This document shows, in pieces, positions 1-5,057 of a stretch of DNA of 5,057 bases; within the stretch, counting starts at the first letter, position 1, and each line of letters starts with the position of its first letter. A program made the translations under genes and the position numbers. Origin of the DNA: an uncultured Peptococcaceae bacterium (GTDB taxonomy: Bacteria > Bacillota > Dehalobacteriia > UBA4068); assembly GCA_947307285.1 (NCBI GenBank), contig CAMZIS010000099.1:1-5057 (forward strand), in the 5' to 3' direction. The notes beneath the pieces are model-generated. The model saw nothing but the letters and a program-made list of their open reading frames with translations. It had not been told where the DNA came from and did no database searches.

Positions 1-1640
1 TCCTTCGGCAGCAGGCCCAGCTCCCGCCCGATGGCTGTGGCGGTAATGGCGTTGTCGCCGCTGATCATCACCGTGGTCACGCCGGCGGCTTTGGCGGCAG
101 CCACCGCCTCTGCCGCCCCCGGCCGGGGCGGGTCGCTGATGCCGTAGAGGCCGATCAGGGTGAGCCCCTCTTCCGCAGGCTCGGCCAGACCGTCCCGAAA
201 GGCGGCGGCCAGCACCCTGAGTCCCTTCCCGGCCATTTCCTCGGCCTTGGCCTGCCACAGCCGCCGCCGTTCTTCGTCCAGGGGCAGGGGACGGCCTTTG
301 TCGTCCACAGCAGCCGTGCAGCGTTCCAGCACCCGCTCGAAAGCCCCCTTGGTGTACTGCCGGGTCCCGCCCTCCCGCCGGTGCAGGGTGGACATGAGCT
401 TTCTTCCGCTGTCGAAGGGCAGCTCGGAGAGGAGGGGGCAGCGGAGCGCCGCTTCCTCCCGCTCCACGCCCCAGGCCGCGGCAAAGGCGGCCAGAGCCGT
501 CTCCGTGGGCTCGCCGACGAAGCCCTCCCCGCCGAATGACACGTGGGAGCAGAGGGCGCCGGCCTCGGCCAGCAGCCGCGGCGGCCCCACCCAGGCGGTG
601 ACGGTCATGCGGTTCTGGGTGAGCGTCCCGGTCTTGTCGGCGCAGATCACCTGCACCGCGCCTAAGCCCTCCACCGCGGACATGCTGCGGGCCAGAGCGT
701 TCTTTCGGCTCATGGCGGCTACGCCCAAAGACAGCACCAGGGTCACCACTACCACCAGCCCCTCCGGCACGGCGGCCACGGCCAAGGATACGGCCAGCAG
801 AAAGGCGTCCAGGGGCCGGCAGCCGCCGCTGGCGAGGGTCAGGGCGAACACCAGCAGGCAGATGCCGCCCACGCCCCAGGACAGCTTCCGCGACAGCTCG
901 TTCAGCCGCCGCTGCAGAGGCGTGGGAGGACTGCTTTCCCCGTCCATCAGTCCGGCCATACGGCCCATCACCGTATGCGGCCCGCAGGCCACGACCACTC
1001 CTTCGCCCCGGCCCCGGGTCACGGGACAGCCCATGAAGGCCAGACAGCTCCGGTCTGACAGAGGCGTTTCCCTGCCCGGTGCGGGAGGAGGGCAGGCCGC
1101 CGCCGTCTTTTCCGCGGGCAGGGCCTCCCCGCTCAGGGAGGATTCGTCGCAGCGCAGGTCAAAGGCGGAAAGCAATCTCAGGTCCGCCGGGACCACGTCT
1201 CCGGCTTCCAGCAGCACCACGTCGCCTACGACCAGCTCCCGGCCGGGGACGATCAGGATTTCGCCCTGCCGCCGCACCTTCGCCTCCTCAGCCGTGAGCC
1301 GGGCCAGGGCCGCCGCGGCCCGTTCCGCCCGGCCTTCCTGGAACAGGGAGAGGGCCGCGTTGGCCAGCACCACGCCGGCGATGATGGCCGCGTCCGTCCA
1401 TTCGCCGAGAAAAGAGGAAAGCAGGGCGGAGAGCAGCAGCACCATGACCATGGGGTCGGTCAGCTGGCCCAGAAAACGCCGGACCAGGGAGGGCGGCGGG
1501 GCCGCGGGCAGCAGGTTCTCTCCCTGTTCCCGCAGCCGCCGCGCCGCTTCCGCAGGGCTGAGCCCCTGTTCGCCGGCTCCTGCCGTTCCGCCCGCTGCCG
1601 CCAGGGCTTCCTCCGCCGTCATCAGATGATATTCGCGCAT
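1..1640 (-). CDS. P-type cation-transporting ATPase, Ca2+-ATPase-like (P2A), N-terminal 546 residues; 3' end off the left edge
   Basis: Membrane pump that uses ATP to move a cation, probably Ca2+, across the cytoplasmic membrane. The minus frame is open from ATG 1640-1638 to the left edge. Visible in order: cytosolic N-terminus (1-55); M1 with QLTDPMVMVLLLSALL (about 59-74); M2 ending in FQEGRAERAAAAL; actuator-domain loop SGEALP (170-175, for the usual TGES; catalytic Glu172 kept); M3 and M4, with PEGL at 292-295; phosphorylation site DKTGTLTQN with Asp335; nucleotide domain GEPTE (376-380), PFDSGRK (408-414) and KGA (431-433); hinge motifs DPPR (503-506) and SGDN (527-530). M5-M10 and the rest of the P domain are missing, so about 60% of a normal pump is seen. 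The nucleotide domain is compact: only 41 residues separate DKTGT from GEPTE. Family is clear; ion specificity is inferred, because the M5, M6 and M8 ligands are not visible. Confidence 0.95.
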   Translation of the reverse strand, partial: MREYHLMTAEEALAAAGGTAGAGEQGLSPAEAARRLREQGENLLPAAPPPSLVRRFLGQLTDPMVMVLLLSALLSSFLGEWTDAAIIAGVVLANAALSLFQEGRAERAAAALARLTAEEAKVRRQGEILIVPGRELVVGDVVLLEAGDVVPADLRLLSAFDLRCDESSLSGEALPAEKTAAACPPPAPGRETPLSDRSCLAFMGCPVTRGRGEGVVVACGPHTVMGRMAGLMDGESSPPTPLQRRLNELSRKLSWGVGGICLLVFALTLASGGCRPLDAFLLAVSLAVAAVPEGLVVVVTLVLSLGVAAMSRKNALARSMSAVEGLGAVQVICADKTGTLTQNRMTVTAWVGPPRLLAEAGALCSHVSFGGEGFVGEPTETALAAFAAAWGVEREEAALRCPLLSELPFDSGRKLMSTLHRREGGTRQYTKGAFERVLERCTAAVDDKGRPLPLDEERRRLWQAKAEEMAGKGLRVLAAAFRDGLAEPAEEGLTLIGLYGISDPPRPGAAEAVAAAKAAGVTTVMISGDNAITATAIGRELGLLPK

Positions 1641-1642
1641 TT

Positions 1643-1650
1643 CCACCTCC
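1643..1650 (-). promoter_or_regulatory. Ribosome binding site of the P-type ATPase
   Basis: On the minus strand GGAGGTGG lies a few bases before ATG 1640-1638. It fixes this start and sits directly next to the palindrome at 1651-1669. Confidence 0.85.
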
Positions 1651-1669
1651 GGACAGACCTGGTCTGTCC
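1651..1669. repeat. Perfect 19-bp palindrome in the ATPase leader, candidate operator
   Basis: Plus-strand GGACAGACC, one central base (T1660), then GGTCTGTCC: two perfect 9-bp arms. It abuts the ATPase ribosome binding site and lies 11 bases upstream of its start codon. One-base spacing is typical of a dimeric repressor operator and too tight for a good RNA hairpin loop, although an opened-loop RNA stem could still form next to the SD. I do not recognise the motif as that of a named regulator. Operator function is inference. Confidence 0.55.
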
Positions 1670-1714
1670 TAAACCTATGCGGCGGGACGGGGAATTAGGC
1701 CCGCGTTTTTGCGC

Positions 1715-1744
1715 AAAAAACATCCTTCCCGAAAGGGAAGGATG
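1715..1744 (-). terminator. Intrinsic terminator downstream of coaD
   Basis: A perfect 10-bp stem (1721-1730 CATCCTTCCC with 1735-1744 GGGAAGGATG) and a 4-base loop at 1731-1734. Read on the minus strand it is followed by six T (1720-1715). It lies about 100 bases past the coaD stop. The plus strand has no T tract after the stem, so the terminator acts for minus-strand transcripts only. It would separate coaD from the ATPase gene further along. The T tract also forms half of a 14-base palindrome, TTTTTGCGCAAAAA (1706-1719). Confidence 0.85.
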
Positions 1745-1820
1745 GGGATGGCGGATATGGCTTTTACGGCAGCGGGCTGGCGCCCCCTTGCCGGCTGCGG
1801 AAGACGTTACTCGGTTTAGC

Positions 1821-1842
1821 GGCGGCTGACGAGGCGGCTGAC
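1821..1842. repeat. Short tandem direct repeat after coaD
   Basis: Two copies of GGCGGCTGAC (1821-1830 and 1833-1842) separated by two bases, just past the coaD stop. No function is apparent. The remaining intergenic DNA (1745-1820) holds no gene I can support, only an imperfect inverted repeat at about 1769-1798 without a T tract. Confidence 0.5.
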
Positions 1843-1846
1843 CGGC

Positions 1847-2347
1847 TTAACTGCGATGGATAGCGCCTTTTTTGGCCATCATGGCCTTGTACACGCATTC
1901 CGGCACCAGATGGGACACGTCGCCGCCGGCGGCCACGGTGTTGCGGATGATGGAGGAGCTGATGTAGAGGTATTTTTCCGCGGACATGAGGAAGACGGAA
2001 TCCACGTCCTGGCTCAAGGAGCGGTTCAGCAGCGCCATCTGGAATTCCAGGTCGAAGTCGGACACGGCGCGCAGGCCGCGGATGATGAAGAAGGCCTCCT
2101 GCCGGTGGCAGAAATCCACCAGCAGCCCCCGGAAGGGCATGACGGTGATGTTGTCCACGCCGGAGAGCGCCTCGGTGGCCAGAGCGCAGCGTTCCTCGGT
2201 GGTGAACAGGTTGCTTTTATAGTTGTCCTCGGCCACGGCCACGATCACCTGGTCGAACAGGGCCGCGCCCCGGCGGGCGATGTCGATATGGCCTTTGGTG
2301 ATGGGGTCGAAGGTGCCGGCGTAGACCGCTTTGCGGCATTTGCTCAT
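1847..2347 (-). CDS. coaD: Phosphopantetheine adenylyltransferase (PPAT, CoaD)
   Basis: Cytosolic enzyme of coenzyme A biosynthesis: transfers AMP from ATP to 4'-phosphopantetheine, giving dephospho-CoA and pyrophosphate. The protein has 166 residues, normal for the family (about 160). Motifs: GTFDPITKGH (11-20), the nucleotidyltransferase T/HxGH signature with His20; IIRGLRAVSDFDLEFQMALLN (88-108), substrate-binding region with Arg90 and Glu101; and ISSSIIRN (129-136), the second nucleotide-binding signature. The start at 2347 is chosen because GGGAGG lies 7 bases upstream and the protein then begins, as usual, six residues before the first beta strand (VYAGTFDP). A longer in-frame start at 2404 would add 19 atypical residues and overlaps the likely transcription start. 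Transcribed alone from the promoter at 2408-2436 and ended by the terminator at 1715-1744. In many Bacillota coaD lies near recG, so its place beside the fakA operon is not surprising; here it points the other way. Confidence 0.97.
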   Translation of the reverse strand: MSKCRKAVYAGTFDPITKGHIDIARRGAALFDQVIVAVAEDNYKSNLFTTEERCALATEALSGVDNITVMPFRGLLVDFCHRQEAFFIIRGLRAVSDFDLEFQMALLNRSLSQDVDSVFLMSAEKYLYISSSIIRNTVAAGGDVSHLVPECVYKAMMAKKGAIHRS

Positions 2348-2354
2348 GGTGTGA

Positions 2355-2360
2355 CCTCCC
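2355..2360 (-). promoter_or_regulatory. Ribosome binding site deciding the coaD start
   Basis: GGGAGG on the minus strand, 7 bases before ATG 2347-2345. No comparable site precedes the upstream in-frame ATG at 2404. Confidence 0.85.
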
Positions 2361-2407
2361 GGGCGGCATGATGTGAAACTGCAACATTTTAACTCATTAT
2401 GCAAGTA

Positions 2408-2436
2408 ATTATAGCATCAGCCGCGCTCACGGTCAA
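2408..2436 (-). promoter_or_regulatory. Housekeeping sigma-type promoter for coaD
   Basis: On the minus strand TTGACC (2436-2431), a 17-base spacer, then a perfect TATAAT (2413-2408). Transcription should begin near 2400, giving a leader of about 50 bases before the coaD start. Close to full consensus for the vegetative sigma factor. Confidence 0.85.
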
Positions 2437-2478
2437 TCCGTCGACTTTAAATCCTTGCTTCAGCTTTAAGATTGATGT

Positions 2479-2506
2479 TTGCATTGAGGCCCGGATATGG
2501 TATACT
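2479..2506 (+). promoter_or_regulatory. Extended -10 promoter for the asp23-fakA operon
   Basis: TATACT at 2501-2506 preceded by TGG (2498-2500), an extended -10 element, with a weak -35 TTGCAT at 2479-2484 (16-base spacer). Overlapping alternatives exist (TTGAGG 2484-2489 with TATACA 2506-2511). The -10 lies in the small palindrome GTATACTATAC (2500-2510). Predicted start near 2513, leader about 75 bases. It diverges from the coaD promoter, the two -35 boxes lying about 45 bases apart. Confidence 0.7.
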
Positions 2507-2572
2507 ATACAGGCAGGGTATGTTTGTATAACCTGGACAAGTATAGCTTCAAGTCTTTTGCCCTTACTCTGC

Positions 2573-2581
2573 AAGGAGGTG
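2573..2581 (+). promoter_or_regulatory. Ribosome binding site of the asp23-family gene
   Basis: AAGGAGGTG ending 5 bases before ATG 2587-2589, almost fully complementary to the 16S rRNA 3' end. It fixes the start at 2587; an in-frame ATG at 2497 lies inside the promoter and is not used. Confidence 0.9.
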
Positions 2582-2586
2582 CAATA

Positions 2587-2862
2587 ATGGGTAAAGATAT
2601 CGTTACCGAGTTGGGCGTTATCGACATCAGCAAGGACGTCATCGCCAACCTGGCCGGTCTGGCCACCATGGAATGCGTGGGCGTGGTCGGCGTGGTCAGC
2701 ACCCGGGCCTTCACCGACGGCCTGGGCGAGCTGCTGGGCAAGGAATCCCTGTCCAAAGGTGTGGAAGTGGAGCTGGAGGACGACGATTCCCTCATCATCC
2801 GCGTCCATGTGGTGCTGGCCTACGGCATCCCGGTGCCCGTCATCGCCAACAACATCAGCTAA
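2587..2862 (+). CDS. Asp23/Gls24 (YloU, DUF322) family protein, truncated by an in-frame TAA at codon 92
   Basis: Asp23-family proteins are small alpha/beta proteins linked to the Gram-positive envelope; in staphylococci Asp23 sits at the membrane, but the biochemical role of YloU-type members is not established. This product begins MGKDIVTELGVIDISKDVIA, then the alanine/glycine-rich GLATMECVGVVGV, and a strand region VEVELEDDDSLIIRVHVVLAYGIPVPVIANNIS, all in family order. Translation stops at TAA 2860-2862 after 91 residues. The same frame then continues for 28 codons to TAG 2947-2949 and encodes the missing C-terminal family segment (NVKYIVERHTNLRVDKVDV onward). Without the stop the protein would have 120 residues, about the length I recall for Bacillus YloU. 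The strong promoter and SD and the fakA neighbour match the yloU-yloV arrangement. Either a recent nonsense mutation, a sequence error, or suppression. Confidence 0.9.
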   Translation: MGKDIVTELGVIDISKDVIANLAGLATMECVGVVGVVSTRAFTDGLGELLGKESLSKGVEVELEDDDSLIIRVHVVLAYGIPVPVIANNIS

Positions 2863-2949
2863 AACGTCAAATATATCGTGGAACGCCACACCAACCTGCG
2901 GGTGGACAAGGTCGACGTGCGGGTGGACGGTATCCGCGTCATCAAGTAG
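2860..2949 (+). pseudogene. Internal stop and in-frame C-terminal remnant of the Asp23/YloU gene
   Basis: TAA 2860-2862, then codons 93-120 in the same frame (NVKYIVERHTNLRVDKVDV, then RVDGIRVIK) ending at TAG 2947-2949. The tail keeps the family pattern NVKxxVExxTxLxVxxVxVxVxGI and the GC-rich third positions of the neighbouring genes, so it has had no time to decay. In the family this position usually carries an acidic or polar residue; GAA, CAA or AAA to TAA would each need a single base change. No SD precedes a restart codon inside the tail. Confidence 0.8.
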
Positions 2950-2955
2950 CTGAAA

Positions 2956-2992
2956 CCCGACGGGGCGGACTGCCGGTCCTCTCCGTTGCGGG
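2956..2992 (+). other. Imperfect hairpin between the asp23-family gene and fakA
   Basis: CCCGACGG (2956-2963) can pair with CCGTTGCGGG (2983-2992) with a two-base bulge, and GGAC (2967-2970) with GTCC (2976-2979) inside. It ends just before the fakA SD. There is no T tract, so it is not a terminator; an RNA-processing or translation-tuning role is possible but unproven. Confidence 0.35.
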
Positions 2993-3008
2993 GTGAAGGA
3001 GATAATAT

Positions 3009-4712
3009 ATGACTGAACCCATTAAGGCAATGGGCTCTCAGGAGCTGAGGGTCTTCCTGCGCGGGGGCTGCGCCCGCCTGGGAAGCAAACAGGAAGAAGT
3101 AAACGCGCTGAACGTGTTCCCGGTGCCGGACGGCGACACCGGCGTCAATATGTATCTGACCGTGGCCTCCGGCGAAAAGAAAATGCTGACCGCGCCGGAT
3201 GGCGCGTCTTTGGGCAAGTTGGCCGGAGATTTTTCCATGGGCACCCTCATGGGGGCCCGGGGCAATTCCGGCGTCATCCTCTCCCAGATGTTCCGCGGCC
3301 TGTCTCTGGCCCTGCAAAACGTGGAGCAGGCCGATGCCGCCGCCTTTGCCGCCGCCCTGCAAAAGGGCGTGGACCTGTCCTACAAATCCGTGATGAAGCC
3401 GGTGGAGGGCACCATCCTCACCGTGTTCCGCCAGTTCGCCGCCGCCTGCGAGGAGGCGGCCGCCGGAGGGGCCGATATCGAAAATATGCTGCTCCACGGT
3501 CTGGAAGTGGGCGAAAAGGCGCTGGCCGATACGCCCCGCCTGCTGCCGGTGCTGAAAGAGGCCGGCGTGGTGGACGCCGGCGGCCAGGGCCTGCTGGTCT
3601 TCCTGCAGGGCGCCTACGACGCGCTCACCGGCCACAGCACCGAATCCCGCATCGCCGCCCCCTCCGTGGCGGTGAAGCAGTCCACGGTGCCGGCCAACGC
3701 CCGGGACGACATCTCCACCGCGGACATCAAGTACACCTACTGCACCCAGCTGCTGATCACCGGCGAACATATCCCGGTGGACGAGATACGCGAGCACCTG
3801 TCCCACACGCCCCCTGGCGACAGCCTGCTGGTGGTGGGCGACGAAAACCTGGTCAAGATCCATTTCCATAATAACGAGCCCGCTCAGGTCCTGGCCTATT
3901 GCTCCGGCTTCGGCGCGCTGCACGACATCATCGTGGACGATATGCGGGTCCAGCATCACGACAACATGGCCGCCGCCTACGAGGCCGCCCAGGGTCGGGG
4001 CGAGGCGGCGGAGCCTGCTCCCGAGGCTGATGAGAACGAGCTGCCGGAGACCGCCTGCGGCGTGGTGGCCGTGGCCGCGGGCAGCGGCATGAGCGAGATC
4101 TATCACGAGCTGGGCGCCTGCGTCATCAGCGGCGGCCAGACCATGAACCCCAGCGCGGAAGACATCCTCAACGCCATCGACCAGTGTCCCGCCCCCCAGG
4201 TGGTCATCCTGCCCAACAACAGCAACATCGTCATGAGCGCGGAGCAGGCGGCCCGGCTTTCCCAAAAGCCCGCCGCCGTGGTGCGCACCAAATACGTGGC
4301 TCAGGGCCTCGGCGCCATGCTGGGCTTCGACCCTGACGCCACGGCCGAGGACAACGCCGCCGCCATGATGGAAGCGGCTTCCGGCCAGGTCGACGGCGAG
4401 CTGACCTACGCCGTGCGGGACACCCACATGAACGGCTTCGAGATCAGGGAAGGAGACCTGCTGGCCGTGGGGCCCGAGGGCATTTTGGGCTGCGGCACGG
4501 ATATGGAAACCGTCCTTTGCGATCTGGTGGAGCAGCTGGCTGCCCTGAAAGAGGGACCGGAGCTGGTCAGTCTCTATTACGGCAACGACATGGCGGAGGA
4601 GCAGGCGGAAGAGCTGGCCTGCGCCGTGCGCGAGCGTCTGGGCGACGAGGTGGAAGTGGAATGCTATTTCGGCGGGCAACCGCTGTACTATTTCCTCATC
4701 GCAGTTGAATGA
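3009..4712 (+). CDS. fakA: Fatty acid kinase ATP-binding subunit FakA (YloV, DhaL/DegV-like)
   Basis: FakA phosphorylates fatty acids presented by a separate FakB (DegV) protein, making acyl-phosphate for phospholipid synthesis; no FakB gene is in the window. 567 residues, close to the family's roughly 550. N-terminal DhaL kinase domain (about 10-205): NVFPVPDGDTGVNM (35-48) with Asp41 and Asp43 in the Mg-nucleotide site, GARGNSGVILSQ (82-93), and VVDAGGQGL (187-195). Middle domain (about 240-320): YCTQLL (Cys245) and VKIHFHNNEP (282-291, His285/His287); a Cys plus HxH set of this kind binds zinc in staphylococcal FakA, as I recall. C-terminal domain (about 350-567): SGGQTMNPS, ILPNNSNIV, GELTYAVRDT and the terminal GGQPLYYFLIAVE, all typical. 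Residues about 325-345 are a Glu/Ala/Pro-rich linker. AAGGAG (2996-3001) lies 7 bases before the ATG. Sixty bases after the asp23-family reading frame, same operon. Confidence 0.95.
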   Translation: MTEPIKAMGSQELRVFLRGGCARLGSKQEEVNALNVFPVPDGDTGVNMYLTVASGEKKMLTAPDGASLGKLAGDFSMGTLMGARGNSGVILSQMFRGLSLALQNVEQADAAAFAAALQKGVDLSYKSVMKPVEGTILTVFRQFAAACEEAAAGGADIENMLLHGLEVGEKALADTPRLLPVLKEAGVVDAGGQGLLVFLQGAYDALTGHSTESRIAAPSVAVKQSTVPANARDDISTADIKYTYCTQLLITGEHIPVDEIREHLSHTPPGDSLLVVGDENLVKIHFHNNEPAQVLAYCSGFGALHDIIVDDMRVQHHDNMAAAYEAAQGRGEAAEPAPEADENELPETACGVVAVAAGSGMSEIYHELGACVISGGQTMNPSAEDILNAIDQCPAPQVVILPNNSNIVMSAEQAARLSQKPAAVVRTKYVAQGLGAMLGFDPDATAEDNAAAMMEAASGQVDGELTYAVRDTHMNGFEIREGDLLAVGPEGILGCGTDMETVLCDLVEQLAALKEGPELVSLYYGNDMAEEQAEELACAVRERLGDEVEVECYFGGQPLYYFLIAVE

Positions 4713-4716
4713 AGCG

Positions 4717-4746
4717 GGGCGGGCAAAAGCCCGCCCTTGATTTTTT
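4717..4746 (+). terminator. Intrinsic terminator after fakA
   Basis: A perfect 8-bp GC stem (GGGCGGGC 4717-4724 and GCCCGCCC 4729-4736), loop AAAA, followed by TTGATTTTTT. It starts 4 bases after the fakA stop. It should end most asp23-fakA transcripts before the next gene. Confidence 0.9.
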
Positions 4747-4750
4747 ATGA

Positions 4751-4767
4751 GGCAGGACGTCCCTGCC
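4751..4767 (+). repeat. Small inverted repeat before the recG-like gene
   Basis: GGCAGG (4751-4756) and CCTGCC (4762-4767) around ACGTC, with the palindrome GGACGTCC (4755-4762) inside. It sits between the fakA terminator and the start codon at 4782 and could be a leader hairpin or a binding site. No function can be assigned. Confidence 0.4.
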
Positions 4768-4781
4768 GTATCTGAACTGCT

Positions 4782-5057
4782 ATGGACGAAAAACTGCTGA
4801 CATTGATCGGACGGGAACGGAACACGGGCTGCCGGGACGCGGCCGTGTTCGGCGGCTTCGGCTCCTTTGTGGCCGAACTGGGCGACCCCGGCCTGGCCGC
4901 CTTGGGCGAGGCTTACGCCGCCGCGCCTCTGGACCGGCGTCCCGCCCTGCTGGACGACATGGAGCGTCGGGTAAAGCAGCTGCTGACCGGGGAAGACGCG
5001 TCGGAGGTCGCAGCCGCGGCGGAGTCCCTGCTCGCCCCTGCGCCCGCTGCCGCGCCT
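4782..5057 (+). CDS. recG: Probable ATP-dependent DNA helicase RecG, N-terminal 92 residues; 3' end off the right edge
   Basis: An open plus-strand frame from ATG 4782-4784 to the edge, bounded upstream by a TGA at 4773-4775. The first residues are MDEKLLTLIGRERNTGCRDA then AVFGGFGSF, followed by an Ala/Leu-rich helical stretch and, from about residue 80, an Ala/Pro-rich segment (SLLAPAPAAAP) that looks like a linker. A helical start with an E-x3-GCxDxAVxGG pattern, then a linker before the helicase core, resembles the N-terminal extension of RecG in some Bacillota, and recG often follows fakA/yloV. RecG remodels stalled replication forks and Holliday junctions. None of the wedge or helicase motifs falls inside the window, so identity rests on context and this short pattern. 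No SD is visible before the ATG, and a terminator (4717-4746) separates it from fakA. Confidence 0.6.
   Translation, partial: MDEKLLTLIGRERNTGCRDAAVFGGFGSFVAELGDPGLAALGEAYAAAPLDRRPALLDDMERRVKQLLTGEDASEVAAAAESLLAPAPAAAP

Noticed and set aside
160..1629. 489-codon plus-strand open frame opposite the ATPase gene
   Set aside because: Rich in Ser, Arg, Pro and Ala with no domain, an effect of GC-rich codon bias on the antisense strand. The minus-strand ATPase has all family motifs in order.
1672..1720. A promoter for the ATPase gene upstream of the palindrome
   Set aside because: Candidates such as TTTTTT (1720-1715) with TAATTC (1697-1692) have a 17-base spacer but a very poor -35, and that T run belongs to the terminator; not strong enough to list.
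1626..1829. 67-codon plus-strand frame in the ATPase-coaD gap
   Set aside because: No SD, no family resemblance, and it runs through the terminator hairpin and the palindrome.
1856..2371. 171-codon plus-strand open frame opposite coaD
   Set aside because: Antisense shadow of coaD with no recognisable domain.
2860..2862. TAA read as a recoded amino acid (pyrrolysine or selenocysteine style)
   Set aside because: Those recode TAG and TGA, not TAA; coaD in this window ends with TAA as a normal stop. Mutation or sequence error is simpler.
2389..2889. Minus-strand open frame of 166 codons across the asp23-family gene
   Set aside because: It overlaps both divergent promoters and is a His/Asp-rich antisense shadow of the Asp23-family gene.
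2859..4679. 606-codon minus-strand open frame opposite fakA
   Set aside because: His/Gly/Val-rich low-complexity product, the mirror of fakA codons; fakA is complete with its own SD and conserved motifs.

Overview
This window comes from a GC-rich (by eye well over 60% G+C) member of the Bacillota (Firmicutes). The evidence is an Asp23/YloU-family gene followed directly by a FakA/YloV-type fatty acid kinase gene, a pair typical of that phylum, plus strong purine-rich Shine-Dalgarno sites (GGAGG) and consensus housekeeping promoters. The class (Clostridia or Negativicutes are both plausible) cannot be fixed from this sequence.

Layout: (1) Positions 1-1640, minus strand: the first 546 residues of a P-type, calcium-ATPase-like (P2A) cation pump. 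Its C-terminal membrane half lies beyond the left edge. A perfect 19-bp palindrome sits just upstream of its ribosome binding site. (2) Positions 1641-1846: intergenic DNA with an intrinsic terminator for the gene to its right (coaD, minus strand) and a short direct repeat. (3) Positions 1847-2347, minus strand: coaD, phosphopantetheine adenylyltransferase. (4) Positions 2348-2586: a divergent promoter region with a near-consensus minus-strand promoter for coaD and an extended -10 promoter for the plus-strand operon. (5) Positions 2587-2949, plus strand: an Asp23/YloU-family gene interrupted at codon 92 by an in-frame TAA, with 28 further conserved-looking codons after the stop. (6) Positions 3009-4712: fakA, complete, followed by a strong intrinsic terminator. 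(7) Positions 4782-5057: the 5' end of a gene whose N-terminus and position suggest RecG helicase.

Together these are mostly housekeeping functions: coenzyme A synthesis (CoaD), activation of exogenous fatty acids for phospholipid synthesis (FakA, needing a separate FakB partner not present here), an envelope/membrane-associated Asp23 protein of uncertain role, and possibly DNA repair (RecG). The ATPase is a separate, apparently independently controlled, unit.

I see no mobile element, CRISPR array, RNA gene or obviously new multi-gene system. The two observations most worth checking are the nonsense codon inside the Asp23/YloU gene and the palindrome in front of the cation ATPase.
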